Source: Tilletia caries | Taxonomy: Eukaryota; Basidiomycota; Exobasidiomycetes; Tilletiales; Tilletiaceae | Length of the DNA stretch: 64,000 nt | Direction: 5' to 3' | Assembly: GCA_032718865.1 (NCBI GenBank) | Contig: JALUTQ010000046.1 | Span: forward strand, 1,178,001 to 1,242,000 | Shown here: piece by piece, positions 45,985 to 56,035 of the stretch | How positions within the stretch are numbered: position 1 is the first letter of the stretch | Layout: each line of letters starts with the position of its first letter | Notes under the pieces: generated by a model | Seen by the model: only the letters and a program-made list of their open reading frames with translations | What the model was told of the DNA's origin: nothing | Database searches by the model: none | Position numbers and translations under genes: made by a program

Positions 45985-46130
45985 GACTAACAGACTAAGA
46001 CCGACTATAGTCGGACCTGGCGGGGCCTTAGTCATAGTCATAGTTGGATGCCAAAAACCCTTAGTCATAGTCTAGTCTAGTCGGGACTAAGGCTTAGTCG
46101 GATAGTCTTAGTTTCTTAGTCGCCTTAGTT
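45985..46130 (+). repeat. Right subterminal TAGTC/ACTAA array of the hAT-like element
   Basis: Shares CCTTAGTCATAGTC, TAGTCTAGTC, GGGACTAA and AGTTTCTTAGT with the left array. Confidence 0.75.
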
Positions 46131-46151
46131 TTGCCGAGCCCTGTCTTTGCC

Positions 46152-46540
46152 AGATAGTGAGCTGGCATCGAACGTTATTGTCGGCCACGGCCCACGGGCC
46201 AAGGCTTCGGGCGCCACTTGGTTGCGTGGAAATCGGCGTCTCGGCGAGCAGGCGTCGATGATCGTCCAGACGTCCAGTACTCCAGTTGCAATTTTGCCGA
46301 GATCCTTAGAGACGGCGTTGACAAGGAACTGGTGAAGGGGTCTGAGTGTTAGCAGGGCCTCCTGAGCATAGCCAGTCTTTTTCTTTAGAACCACTCACAA
46401 AGACTGCGCATTGCCAGAGTCCAGACCGCATTCACCGCCCCGCTCATGAATTATATGGATGCTCAGCATCTGATTCGTCAGGTCGAGCCACGGCTGCCAC
46501 ATCTGCGAGAGAATGTAGAGCAGGGACTGGCCCGTATAGC
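46152..46540 (-). other. Coding-like fragment of unknown origin
   Basis: Open minus-strand frames encode LYILSQMWQPWLDLTNQML and, after a possible donor, FLVNAVSKDLGKIATGVLDV. They look like coding sequence cut by the hAT-like element on one side and the CTCCG element on the other. I do not recognise the protein. Confidence 0.3.
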
Positions 46541-47314
46541 TTAAGGATGAGCCCGGAGCGCCCCGGAGTGCTCCGTACTCCGCGGACCATACTCCGGGGC
46601 GCTCCGCTGACTTTCTGTGGTGCTCCGTGCTCCGTCTCTTTTGAGAGTTACACCAACATCTTACTCCGTACTCCGTCAAGATAAGGAGCACCATAGAAAA
46701 TTTACTCCGTGCTCCGTCAAATTATGAAGTGTCTCAAAAAGTCTACTCCGTACTCCGTAGCTACGGAGCCCGGATAATCCGGGGGGGAGCTCCGTACTCC
46801 GGGAGATGATCTCACAAATCTCAAAACATGGTATGATTTCAGATATGTGTATGCTTTTGATCAAGCTTGTAGCAGCTATGCTTAAGAGAACAGTCTAAGA
46901 GCGCTTGAAGAGCTGTTTTGGTCAGATTTAGACTGCCAGATGAGATTTCTAAAAATGAATTTTGAGATTTGACCCCAAAATACCCTCAAAATATCCATGT
47001 TTATGGGAAAATACCTTCCTTATGAGAAAGATGTGGAGGTCCCGGAGCGCCCCGGACTCCGGGGGTAACTCCGTACTCCGTCACTTTCACAGGTGTTTAC
47101 TCCGTACTCCGGGGAATTTTTCGAAGCGCCCAAAGGTCAGCTCCGTGCTCCGGGAAATTCCTTGCGATGCTCAAACGTCTGCTCCGTACTCCGGCAACGG
47201 TGAGGTAACCTCTCGATTCTCACTCCGTACTCCCGGCTCCCCCGGAGTGCGGCCCCGGATAACCGGAGCGCTCCGGCAAAGCCGCTCCGGGGCTTACTCC
47301 GTGCTCATCTTTAA
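46541..47314. mobile_element. TTAA-flanked CTCCG minisatellite element
   Basis: 774 bp packed with ACTCCGTACTCCG/GTGCTCCG units and CCGGGGCGCTCCG blocks. Both ends carry TTAA (46541-46544 and 47311-47314), and the adjoining termini GGATGAGCCCGGAG and AGATGAGCACGGAG are inverted copies with two mismatches. This arrangement suggests a TTAA-targeting non-autonomous element rather than a simple satellite. The unit resembles degenerate repeats I recall from other basidiomycetes. Confidence 0.6.
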
Positions 47315-48028
47315 TCTTCTCGTCTATGATCACCACTGACCAACACCGCCCGCGGACACTCACTACACTGACATCACATGTTATGTTTTCTCTAACGCTC
47401 TTCAGCCCTATGTCAGCTTTTTCTCCAGCCCGACAGTCTTTTGTTTCCATTCTTCTATCTCGGAAGACACCTCGGCTCAGTACGGCCACATGACGTTTAT
47501 CCCCTAACAGCAGACTCTGTGTCCTGAACTCTCCTTACATACTGACTGCCTTTCCCTCGCACCCTAAGTCCTATTGGGTCACAGATCACACGTGTCCTTT
47601 GAATGATGATGGGCGCAAACGTTACGCAGTACGTTGTACGCAAACGTACGTGAGTCGATCGTCCATACACCTCCACGCTTCTTCGAGGGGGACAACAACG
47701 CAACATCGCTTACTTCCTTCTCTTTATCGCGCTCTCTCTCGCAGTCTACGGCGTGTCCTATCACGTTGTCTCCGCCTAGGGTATGGCAAGTACGTACAAT
47801 GACCAGGATCTACCAACATCCATGCGCGTATGTAATGCTCACACCCTCAATGGAAGCGCTCACGCTTCCGTTATTCCGTAGACCTCTCTGCCGTTCATTT
47901 CTAAATTTTTCCATTCCTTTACTCCTCCCTTTCACCTTTGTCCCCAGATCTTCTCCCTGACGACCACTTTATCCCCAGGCTAAGCGTGGCAGTCAGCTTG
48001 TTACTGTCTGCTCCCCTCCCACGGCGTG

Positions 48029-48063
<35 letters not shown>

Positions 48064-49660
48064 ACGAAGGTGCCTTCTTCTTTCACCTCGCTCTCGTCAT
48101 GAGCCATCAAGTTGAGTGTTGCTATCTAAGCAAATCACCGTTCGCAACGTGCGTCGTACAAGTGCTGATAAGTGATACTTGTGATACTTGAGCCTTTATT
48201 GCTTCCGCTCCGAAAGAACTTCATCAAGAACATGCGTGACGTGGCAGCCCGCTGCGTAAGTGCCGCGTCTACCTCTTGCCTTGACTCTGCTGATCTCCTC
48301 TGCCGACTGAACACATTCATGGCATCAATACCAATTACCACGTACACAGTCAATGTTGGGAGCCTCAGTGAGTCAAACCCCCATCATCGTTCGCACTTAC
48401 GTACTGATCCGCCTAAGAACTCCCTGTACAGCGATGGCTCACACGACCATCGCTTCTGTTTCATTCATTTGTTTTCTGGTGGTGCCTGGTATCTTCTGTC
48501 GACTAATCATATCCAGTGTTCCACAGTCGCATAACAGAGACATAACGCCCATTCATCGATACTGATCATTTATACATTCCCTTTCTTCACAGTGAGTGTC
48601 CTCTCTACGCCTCATTCGTGCCTGCCTCGCCACTCGACATATTACTGACTTCCCGTCTCCTTCACCCGTTCTCATGTTCGACGCTTCTGTCTCGCTCTCA
48701 ATGGAGCCGTCGAAATGCTCAGTGGGTGCACTCCTGCCACGACCTCTTTCCTGGCTGCATGTGACTGATCAGATTACTTCCCTTCCGCTCTTCCTCTCAT
48801 GGCAAGCCTGAATGTTCAGTGAGTGTGGTGTCTGCGGGTGGTGTGTGCTTTTCTCGCCACTGAACGCGCTCTCTCTCTAGTCTCTACCCTCTCTCCATTT
48901 TTTTTTGCAGACCTCTCTCTCTACCCTTTCTTTCTCTTTCTTTTTCTGCAGACCTTTTTCTCTTCCCTCTCTCTCTTCCCTCTCTCTCTCTTTTTCTGCA
49001 GACTTTTTTCTCTCTTTCTCTGCAGACCTCCCCCTTTCTCTCTCACCCCCCTTTCCACAGCGACAGCGACATCATGATTCATGACCATTGACAAGCAAGC
49101 GGGTAAGTCTCTCATTGTATAGTCCTCCACTTTCGTCCCATTTACCGGTGCGGCTATGCGAGCTGACCCGCTTTTGTTGTCGTCGTTCCTCTGCTTCCCC
49201 TCCAACAGGCAACAGGTCCTGCCATCCCCTCTCCCAGCGGCCAGCAGCGGCCTCCGTTCTTTCCCACCCAAGGCCGCAAGTCCTCTTATCCCTGTCAGTA
49301 CTGCACTCCCTCCCCGAACAGCATATGGGCATACAGAATAACCGTCACCACGATGTAATTACATGTGACGTTCCGTAATGCTATAACGATTCATACTTTT
49401 ATACTCTAGCCTTTCGTGAGAGCTGTGGCCGGTGTGACTCTGAGTCCTCAGCGTGAGTACTCGTGATCACTCAGAGCAAGGTCCTCATGATTCGCCCTGG
49501 AGCCACACTCAGGAATACCTAAGAAGGGAACCCTCCTAGTGGCTCCCATTTATGCTCTAAGCCCTCAGGAAAACTCACGAGCCCACCTCCTACAGGGGTC
49601 TCGTAGCACCCTGAGAAGTTTCGGCTAGCGTTACTCTAACGCTAGAATTTGCCCGCAGTG
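47315..49660. other. Pyrimidine-rich non-coding stretch
   Basis: About 2.3 kb with no convincing gene. It includes a (CT)n run at about 48030-48060 and, at 48895-49030, a minisatellite of TTTTTCTGCAGAC units. Many short open frames are by-products of the CT bias. A region at 49430-49640 has short inverted motifs such as GCTAGCG/CGCTAG near its end. Confidence 0.5.
48895..49030 (+). repeat. TTTTTCTGCAGAC minisatellite
   Basis: At least four copies of TTTTTCTGCAGAC or TCTCTGCAGACC spaced by CTCT-rich sequence. Confidence 0.8.
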
Positions 49661-50403
49661 TAGTCTGGTTACACCAGACCGTCGCGCGCACGTGATGACC
49701 AAGGACTGATCCCGTGGAGACGGTCTGGACGCACTCGACCCGTTTTACTTAGTAACTGCCCCCATACAGACGACCAACTTGTCGCAAACCGCTCACACAC
49801 CGCTCACACACAGACACCAGCAGAGCACAGCTCCGTCCATGTACCCTCCGTTGAGAGACAGATCGGCAGGAAGCATCCCTGACGCGACAAGTCTTGCGTG
49901 GAGGCTGCAGTCGAGGGATAGACGTGGTACCACGTGGCAAACACGTGGGAGCGGCTCAGAGTGTGCGTCTACTGTGTTGGATCGGGAACGATCGGGCAGA
50001 CTCATTCTTTTTCTCGATTTTTCTGCCCTTGACACAACTCACCATCAGACGCTTACTGCCTTATTGAACTATCTGCAAACGCCCAGAGAAGGTTCCTTAT
50101 GGATATCTGCTACTTCAGTGCAACTTTGAAGGGATCTGGTTGTGTTGTTGACTCGCTGTGGATGCGCGAAGGTGAGCTTCCAACAGTGCTGACGGAGCTT
50201 TGGTGGGGCAGTTACTAAGTAAAACGAGTCGAGCGCGTCCAGACCGCGTACGCGGTATAGTGCTTCAGCTCATTTAGAGTTACAAGGTCTGGCGTGGCCA
50301 GACTAACTGCTCTAAGTAAATCGCGTCGAATGTCCCCAGACCGTCTCCACGGGATCCTGTCCTTGTCATCACGTGCGTGCGACGGTCTGGTGTGATCAGA
50401 CTA
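49661..50403. mobile_element. 743-bp inverted-repeat element with long, partly duplicated arms
   Basis: The left end TAGTCTGGTTACACCAGACC and the reverse complement of the right end TAGTCTGATCACACCAGACC match. Similarity continues inwards through CGTGATGAC, ATCCCGTGGAGACGGTCTGG and TTTTACTTAGTAACTGCCCC, over about 104 bp of the left arm. The right arm has the inner and outer parts separated by an extra segment (50249-50330) that repeats the GGTCTGG...TCGAC...TTTACTTAG unit and includes the module also found at 40510. TA at both outer ends fits a TA target site. No transposase is encoded. Confidence 0.7.
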
Positions 50404-50663
50404 CCTCCCAGCTTACTCGTACCTCCGGGTTCGCTTCGCATTATTGCCTAACCTGCGCCCTCCTCGCTCGTCTCTCGTGCACGTCTGGGAATCTCTTCCG
50501 GCGTGGCGCATCCCTACTTAAGTCGTTGTCCGTACCCTGTTCCGAACTCTCTCCTCTCTCGACGTTCATTGTCACCGCTCGCCATTGCTCCCGCTGTCGC
50601 CACCTCGAGGCTCCGCCTTAAATCCACATTACCTGCAGTTAAAGGATCACCCAGAAAGTCAAG

Positions 50664-52135
50664 ATGGTCGTCTTGAACGCGTCAGCAGGCGAGGCCTTTG
50701 CCTGGCTGCTCGCATCAATCTCCAGCTCGGTGTTTGGCGGTCCTACCGCTTCGCAGGTGAGTCTTTGATCGCATGCTATAAGCTCGTTTTCAAAATGCTC
50801 TTACACTGTCAATTTCTGAAATCCTCCTCTCAGAGTCTGTCTGTCGCTCGAGATGTGCTGAAGCACACGCCCCTTATCGACGGTCATGTCGACCTGCCCG
50901 TTGTCGCCCGTATCCTTGCCGGCGGTGACATCAGCAAGTTCCCCTACGACAAGCATACATACGGCCAAGTCGACGTCCCGCGCCTGCGCGAAGGAAAGGC
51001 CGGCGGCTTCTTTTCCATCGCCTATGTTCCTTGTGGAAACGACATCAACCTTCCTGAGGGCGAGAACTTCACCAACCCGACGAACGCGGTCCGGGACACG
51101 CTTGAACAGATCGACCTCACGTACTTGCTCGAATCTCACTTCCCGCGCGATGTCGCCGTCGCACGGTCTGTGGCTGAGATTCGACACAACTTCGCCCATG
51201 GCAAGATCAGCCACATCCCCGCCATCGAAGGAGCTCACTCACTCGGCAACTCGCTCGGCACACTTCGGTCGTGAGTTCCTCACATTGTCTCGTTCGTAAT
51301 TGCGTTTGTCCTGACCTCCGTCCGGTCGACTCAAACTGCTACAGCTTTGCCAAGCTCGGAGTCAAATACATCACCCTCACGCACACCTGCCACAACGCCT
51401 TTGCAGACAGCGCCGGTAGCGTCTCAGGAGTTCCACTCCAGCCCCTTCACCACGGCTTGAGCGACTTTGGCAAGCGGCTCGTCAAGGAGATGAATCGACT
51501 GGGTGTTCTCGTCGACATCTCCCACACGTCGGATGACACTGCCCGACAGTAAATAATCAGTACTTTGATTGACTTTGCTAATCCCAATATGCAACTGATG
51601 TTGATTTATGTAATTGTACCTCAGAGCCATCGAGCTCTCCGAGGCACCCGTCATGTTCTCGCATAGCGGATCCCGCGTGCAGTTCAAGCACATCCGCAAC
51701 GTACCCGACGACGTCCTGCAGCTCCTCCCCAAGGCCGGTGCAAAGGACGGCATCGTCATGGTACCCGCCGTAAACGAATTCGTCGCCCCCAACGCAACCG
51801 TCGCTATCGTAGCAGACCACATCGACCACGTCGCCAACATCGTCGGCCGCTCCCGCGTCGGGTTGGGAACAGACTTTGACGGAGGGCCAGAGTTCCCCAA
51901 GGGCTTGGAGGATACGTCCAAGTACCCGAATCTCTTGGCTGAGCTGCATCAGCGTGGATGGAGCTACCGCGAGCTTCAAGGCTTTGCGGGCGAGAACTTG
52001 CTCCGTATCATGCGCGCTGGCGAGCTGGTTGCCGCCAAGCTGCAGAAAGCGAGCACTCTCCCGGACTCCGCGCCATGGGAAGGTCGCCCCGACATTGGGC
52101 CCGGCAAGGGTTGGTTCAGACCTCCCCAACTTTGA
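50664..52135 (+). CDS. Membrane dipeptidase, peptidase family M19
   Basis: Four exons, 50664-50756, 50834-51270, 51345-51548 and 51625-52135, give 414 residues. M19 enzymes are zinc dipeptidases related to renal dipeptidase. Family hallmarks are the metal-binding start TPLIDGHVDLPVVAR (HxD), the glutamate in ISHIPAIEGAHSLGN, the LGVKYITLTHTCHNAFADS block, the LGVLVDISHTS motif, the histidine in PVMFSHSGSR and the metal-binding aspartate in VGLGTDFDGG. The N-terminus begins with a moderately hydrophobic stretch FAWLLASISSSVFGG, not a clear signal peptide, so the protein may be cytosolic. It is the first intact gene to the right of the repeat island. Confidence 0.92.
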
Positions 52136-52257
52136 AAAGCCAAACACTCGAGCGTTCGTTTCCGCTCAGTTCTCTTTTATTGAATACGAAGCATATCGTA
52201 TATCAGACCAATGAAAATTCCCCTCGTTTGCGTATCGAATGTGTGTATTTGGAGCAA

Positions 52258-53839
52258 TCACGATAGGGGATCACCAGCAAGTTGTCGCGCGCGAGTCAAA
52301 ATGGATGCCGCCCCCTCTTCGTCCTCCCGGCCGAGCCAGCAACCCACGTTGAGCAAAGCCTCTCCCAGGCTTCCAGTCCAAACATACTCATTATCCAGCA
52401 AGTCGCTGAGGACGTGCTGAGCGTCTGCCGTGGCAAAGGGAACGCCGGTCCGGCCGTCTCGATATAAGGCTGGCAGGCCTGTGATGGGACAAATACTTTG
52501 TCGCGGATGAGCACGCCGATTCCGCGAGATGACGATCTCGTGGACATCCCACTCGCAATGATCGCCGAATAGGGCCGCCTGCCGATCGTACCACTCCGCG
52601 TCTTCGTCCAAATCGTGTAGAGAGACCAGACTGCGTGAGTACGATGTAGTCGGCGCCGAGATGGCATTCGTTGTCGTCGGCCCCGGCTGCGTCCGAGCGC
52701 GTATCGCTTCTGCGCGCGCTGCGATGGCTGGATTGTTGGTGACTGTGGCATCAGCTGCTGTAGTGGCGCGGGCAGACATGGGAGCCTGAGGACTTTCGAG
52801 GACTTCGACAAGCTGGCTACGGTCCGTCGGACATGCAGAGCCAGTCGCCCCGGCCGAACCATCCTTGATCGCGATGGATGTCCACCTGACGAAAGGTCCT
52901 TCGACAACGGTTCGCTTGGGGCCTCTCGACCTTGCCTTGCGCTCCTCTTCCTGTTCGAAATACTGTTTCAAGCTTTCGCGATTCATCTCCTCCGTTTCGA
53001 GTGCCTCGGCGATCAAGGCGTCCTGCGTGAGTTTGGGCCGAGTCTTGGAGGGGTGGACCCGAGCCCTCTTGGCTGCTCGCTCTTCTTTCTCCTTGAGCTT
53101 GTTGATAACTTCTTGGGTTCGTGCCAGGGTGGACTTCCGATTGCTTGCTCGAAGAGGCTCCGCCTGCCCTTCCTTTTGGTCATCATTATTCTCTTCAGGA
53201 GGGTCGATAGCTCTTGTCTTCGATTTCCGTTTCCGGACCCCATTAGGGGCGGATTCCGCTGCTCCGATGTTGCTCTTCTGTGCCCTTGCTAAACGCAGCG
53301 CCGGTGGTAGTTTTTTCTGACGCTCGGCCTGGAAAAAATGCTGAAGGGTTAGCAATCGTGGCAAAGCAGCTCGGACACAGAGGTATCTACGCACTTTCTT
53401 GTTCGCCTTTTCCAGAGCCTCGAGCTCCTTTTCCGCCACATCCTCATGGATCTCCTCGTCGCTGGACTTGTCAAAGTCGGAATCGATGATATCCGGTTCC
53501 GCTGAGAGGGGAGAGATCGGAGCATATAACCACTTCAACTTGGCTGACCGTGTTAAAGTCGTGAGCTGGCCGAGACGGTTACCTACCTTGAGCAGCCTCG
53601 AAGTCAACATCGTCGACAACCTCCTCAAAGAGCTCTTCAGGTTCTAATCCTGACTTCAGGAGCGCTCTCATCCTGCAGAATAAGGAAAGCAACTGAGCCA
53701 TGAGGAACCCGATGGGGGGCGAATGTAGATGTCCATCCTCTTACCAATTGCCCGCGGTAGACCGCTTAGCTCGCCCAGTGACCATGCTTCCCTCCTCCTC
53801 CTTCATCCTGTCATTCGAGGGTCCTGCCTTTGCTGACAT
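52258..53839 (-). CDS. SWR1 complex subunit VPS72/Swc2 (YL1 protein)
   Basis: Four exons, 53839-53745, 53672-53587, 53501-53395 and 53328-52258, give 452 residues. Swc2/YL1 binds H2A.Z-H2B and helps SWR1 place the histone variant. The N-terminal signature is rebuilt across introns: RSTAGNW|MRALLKSGLEPEEL then DIIDSDFDKSSDEE, the acidic histone-binding region. The middle is basic and helical, with KRTVVEGPFVRWTSIA. The YL1 C-terminal domain is seen as ICPITGLPALYRDGRTGVPF (about residues 375-410). The start ATG at 53839 lies 236 bp from the start of the divergent H3K9 methyltransferase gene, so two chromatin genes share a promoter region. Confidence 0.9.
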
Positions 53840-54074
53840 TTCTGTGCTTCTTGCTGTCCGAAAGGGATGGAGAAGCGGAAGTGGCCAGAGGTGGCCAAGT
53901 GAAGGCGGTGGGTTCTTGAGAATGCCCGTTCTCAAGCTGTTCCTTGCACGTTCTCGAGCTGTTCAGGACGCCAGCATTCTCGAACCTCGACAGTCGACAA
54001 GCTTGAAGCCATCCTCATCTCGCTCCTTCTTTCTCCTTCAACGCATCGGTCTGACGGAACTACTTCTTGCCAGG

Positions 54075-55978
54075 ATGCTTTCCTCGTCGTGGCCTGCAAG
54101 CGGCTCGAAGCCATCGTCTTTCACCCCTGACCCTGCGGAGATCAAGGAAACCAAACGGCCGAAGAAGAAGCTCAAATTCAGCTCGAAAGAGGTTCTCGAT
54201 CTCTGCGCGAGTCGGAGGGGGATAACTCGTTTCCCTGACTTGGTTGCGAGGCAGAGCATGAAGCTTGAGGCTGAAGGTGCATTCCTGAACGAAGAGAATC
54301 GAAAGTGGGCCGCCGAGGCTTATCGAGCCTACGTCCAGGAACACGAGGTGAGAGACTTACACATCGCTTTCCAACCTTCATGAGGCACAGCTGAACGTTT
54401 TTGCCCCACCCGCAGAACTCGAATGCTGAATTCATCATTACGAACACGGTCGACTTCGAACCGCACCCGCCTCTTACTTTCTGCTGGACGAACGATTACG
54501 TCCTCGGGACCTCCTCCACATCGCTCGGCGCATTCAAGCCCCACGGATGCGATTGCGAGGACGACGAGTGCGATCCCAGGACGTGCTCATGTCTCAAAAA
54601 GGCGAGAGACATCGATCCAGACACATGGGATGAGCTCCACGACTTCGCCTACGACGAAGATGGCAATCTTAACTCCAACATTGCAAACAATACGGTCATC
54701 TGGGAGTGCAACGATGATTGCGGTTGCTCCGACACGTGTCGGAACCGCAACGTTCAGTTCGGACGAAAATACGGCATCGAGCTCTTCAAGACGCACAACG
54801 GACGAGGATGGGGACTGAAGGCGACTGAAAGGATTCCCAACCGAGCCTTCGTCCTCTGCTACACGGGCGAATTGCTGGACGGCTCCGGCCCCGTCATCAA
54901 AGAACGAGGCGATGTTTACGATGTGAGCTGTGGCACCTTCCTCCTTCGACTTTCACAGCTAGATTTTCTGACTGACATTTACCCTCACCTGAATCATCTT
55001 TTCCCTCCAGGACGTCGGCATGTCCTATCTGCTCCACCTGGATTCATGGCATGTCAAAATCGAGACGCTCTACAAACCATACAATGAGGCACGAAAGCGA
55101 CAAGGCCAAGATGTGAGATTTGCAGACCACTGATACTCCCCAAAACTCTGGTCAGGTTGAGCTCACACCATATATACTCTGGATGAGCCAGCCACTCATC
55201 TACAATACTGACGAAATGAAGAGGAAGTCGGCACGATGGCGTGGCGCGTGCAAAGATCCCATGGTGACGGTGAGACAGAGACCCCGTTGACTTCGCTTGC
55301 TAGACATCTACCAACTCGTGAACTGACTTTCCATCGACTTCCCCCTCGTCTCTCGATCCAGGTCGACGCCGCCTTTTGGGGAAACATCAGCCGATACATC
55401 AACCATTCTTGCGAGCCCAACCTTATCATATTCCCCGTCCACTTTGGCCCGCAGGCAGGCTACATCATCCGTCCTGTGAGTTTTCTCCCCTTCGTTTTCT
55501 TCCCCTCTTCTTGTACTGCCTTCCAAGATAGAACGAAGGGCTCTTCCGCTGACCACTTGGTATGTGCTCTCGATACCAGTACTTCGTGTTCTTCTCGACA
55601 CGCGTCATCGAGGAAGGGGAAGAACTCACCTTCCCTTACAGCAATATCGATGATGATGAGGAGGAGAGTCAATTGAGCGAATCATACGGCGGGTCACAGT
55701 CTCAGAACGAGCCGGAGGACGACAAAGTCGAACAGTCGGCGTCGCAATTCCCTCGCTCGCTCTCTACGAAAGGGTACAGAAGCAAGGCACAGCGCAAGCT
55801 GCTTCAATCCGCTGAAGACGATGACGAGTTGAACGAGATCGGCGCGCAGAAATGTTTGTGTGGCGCGAAGACGTGCAAAGGTGAGTTCGCACGAGATAGA
55901 TTTGATGTCTGCAGTTCAGCTCTCACGCTCACGCAAGCTTCGCCTTTACACTTTTCAATAGGCAAATTCTGGAGATGA
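54075..55978 (+). CDS. Histone H3-K9 methyltransferase, Clr4/SUV39 type
   Basis: Seven exons, 54075-54347, 54416-54922, 55011-55112, 55156-55269, 55362-55475, 55580-55880 and 55962-55978, give 475 residues. A pre-SET zinc cluster is visible: GCDCEDDECDPRTCSC and WECNDDCGCSDTCRNR. The SET core has GRGWGLKATERIP, FVLCYTGE, then VDAAFWGNISRYINHSCEPN and the post-SET CLCGAKTCKG. This set defines H3K9 methyltransferases that nucleate heterochromatin. The SET domain holds an acidic insert (DDDEEESQ..., about 55645-55850) between its last strand and the post-SET cysteines. The first 91-residue exon is basic and does not contain a recognisable chromodomain, unlike Clr4. An upstream in-frame ATG at 53700 is possible, but it would overlap the first exon of VPS72. 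Confidence 0.9.
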
Positions 55979-56035
55979 ACTTTCGCACGCTCTGTTCGAC
56001 GTTCAATATAGTATGAATTGTCGCTTGTCAAGATG

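Larger units (their letters stand above)
43938..46143. mobile_element. hAT-like element, 2.2 kb, with perfect 8-bp target-site duplication
   Basis: The left end reads CAGGCCTCGGCAA and the right end, on the other strand, CAGGGCTCGGCAA, so the 13-bp termini differ at one base. Both ends are directly flanked by TCTTTGCC (43930-43937 and 46144-46151). An 8-bp duplication with CAGGG-type termini is diagnostic for the hAT superfamily. Just inside both ends are TAGTC-rich subterminal repeats, typical transposase-binding arrays. No transposase frame is present, so the copy is non-autonomous, and another element is nested in it. Confidence 0.85.

Noticed and set aside
48700..49100. Open frames rich in Phe/Leu/Ser in the CT-rich stretch
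   Set aside because: They follow from pyrimidine bias and minisatellite repeats; no domain or conserved residue pattern is seen.
40480..50663. CRISPR array or prokaryotic mobile element
   Set aside because: The repeats are satellites or inverted terminal repeats without regular spacers, and the genes around are intron-containing fungal genes.
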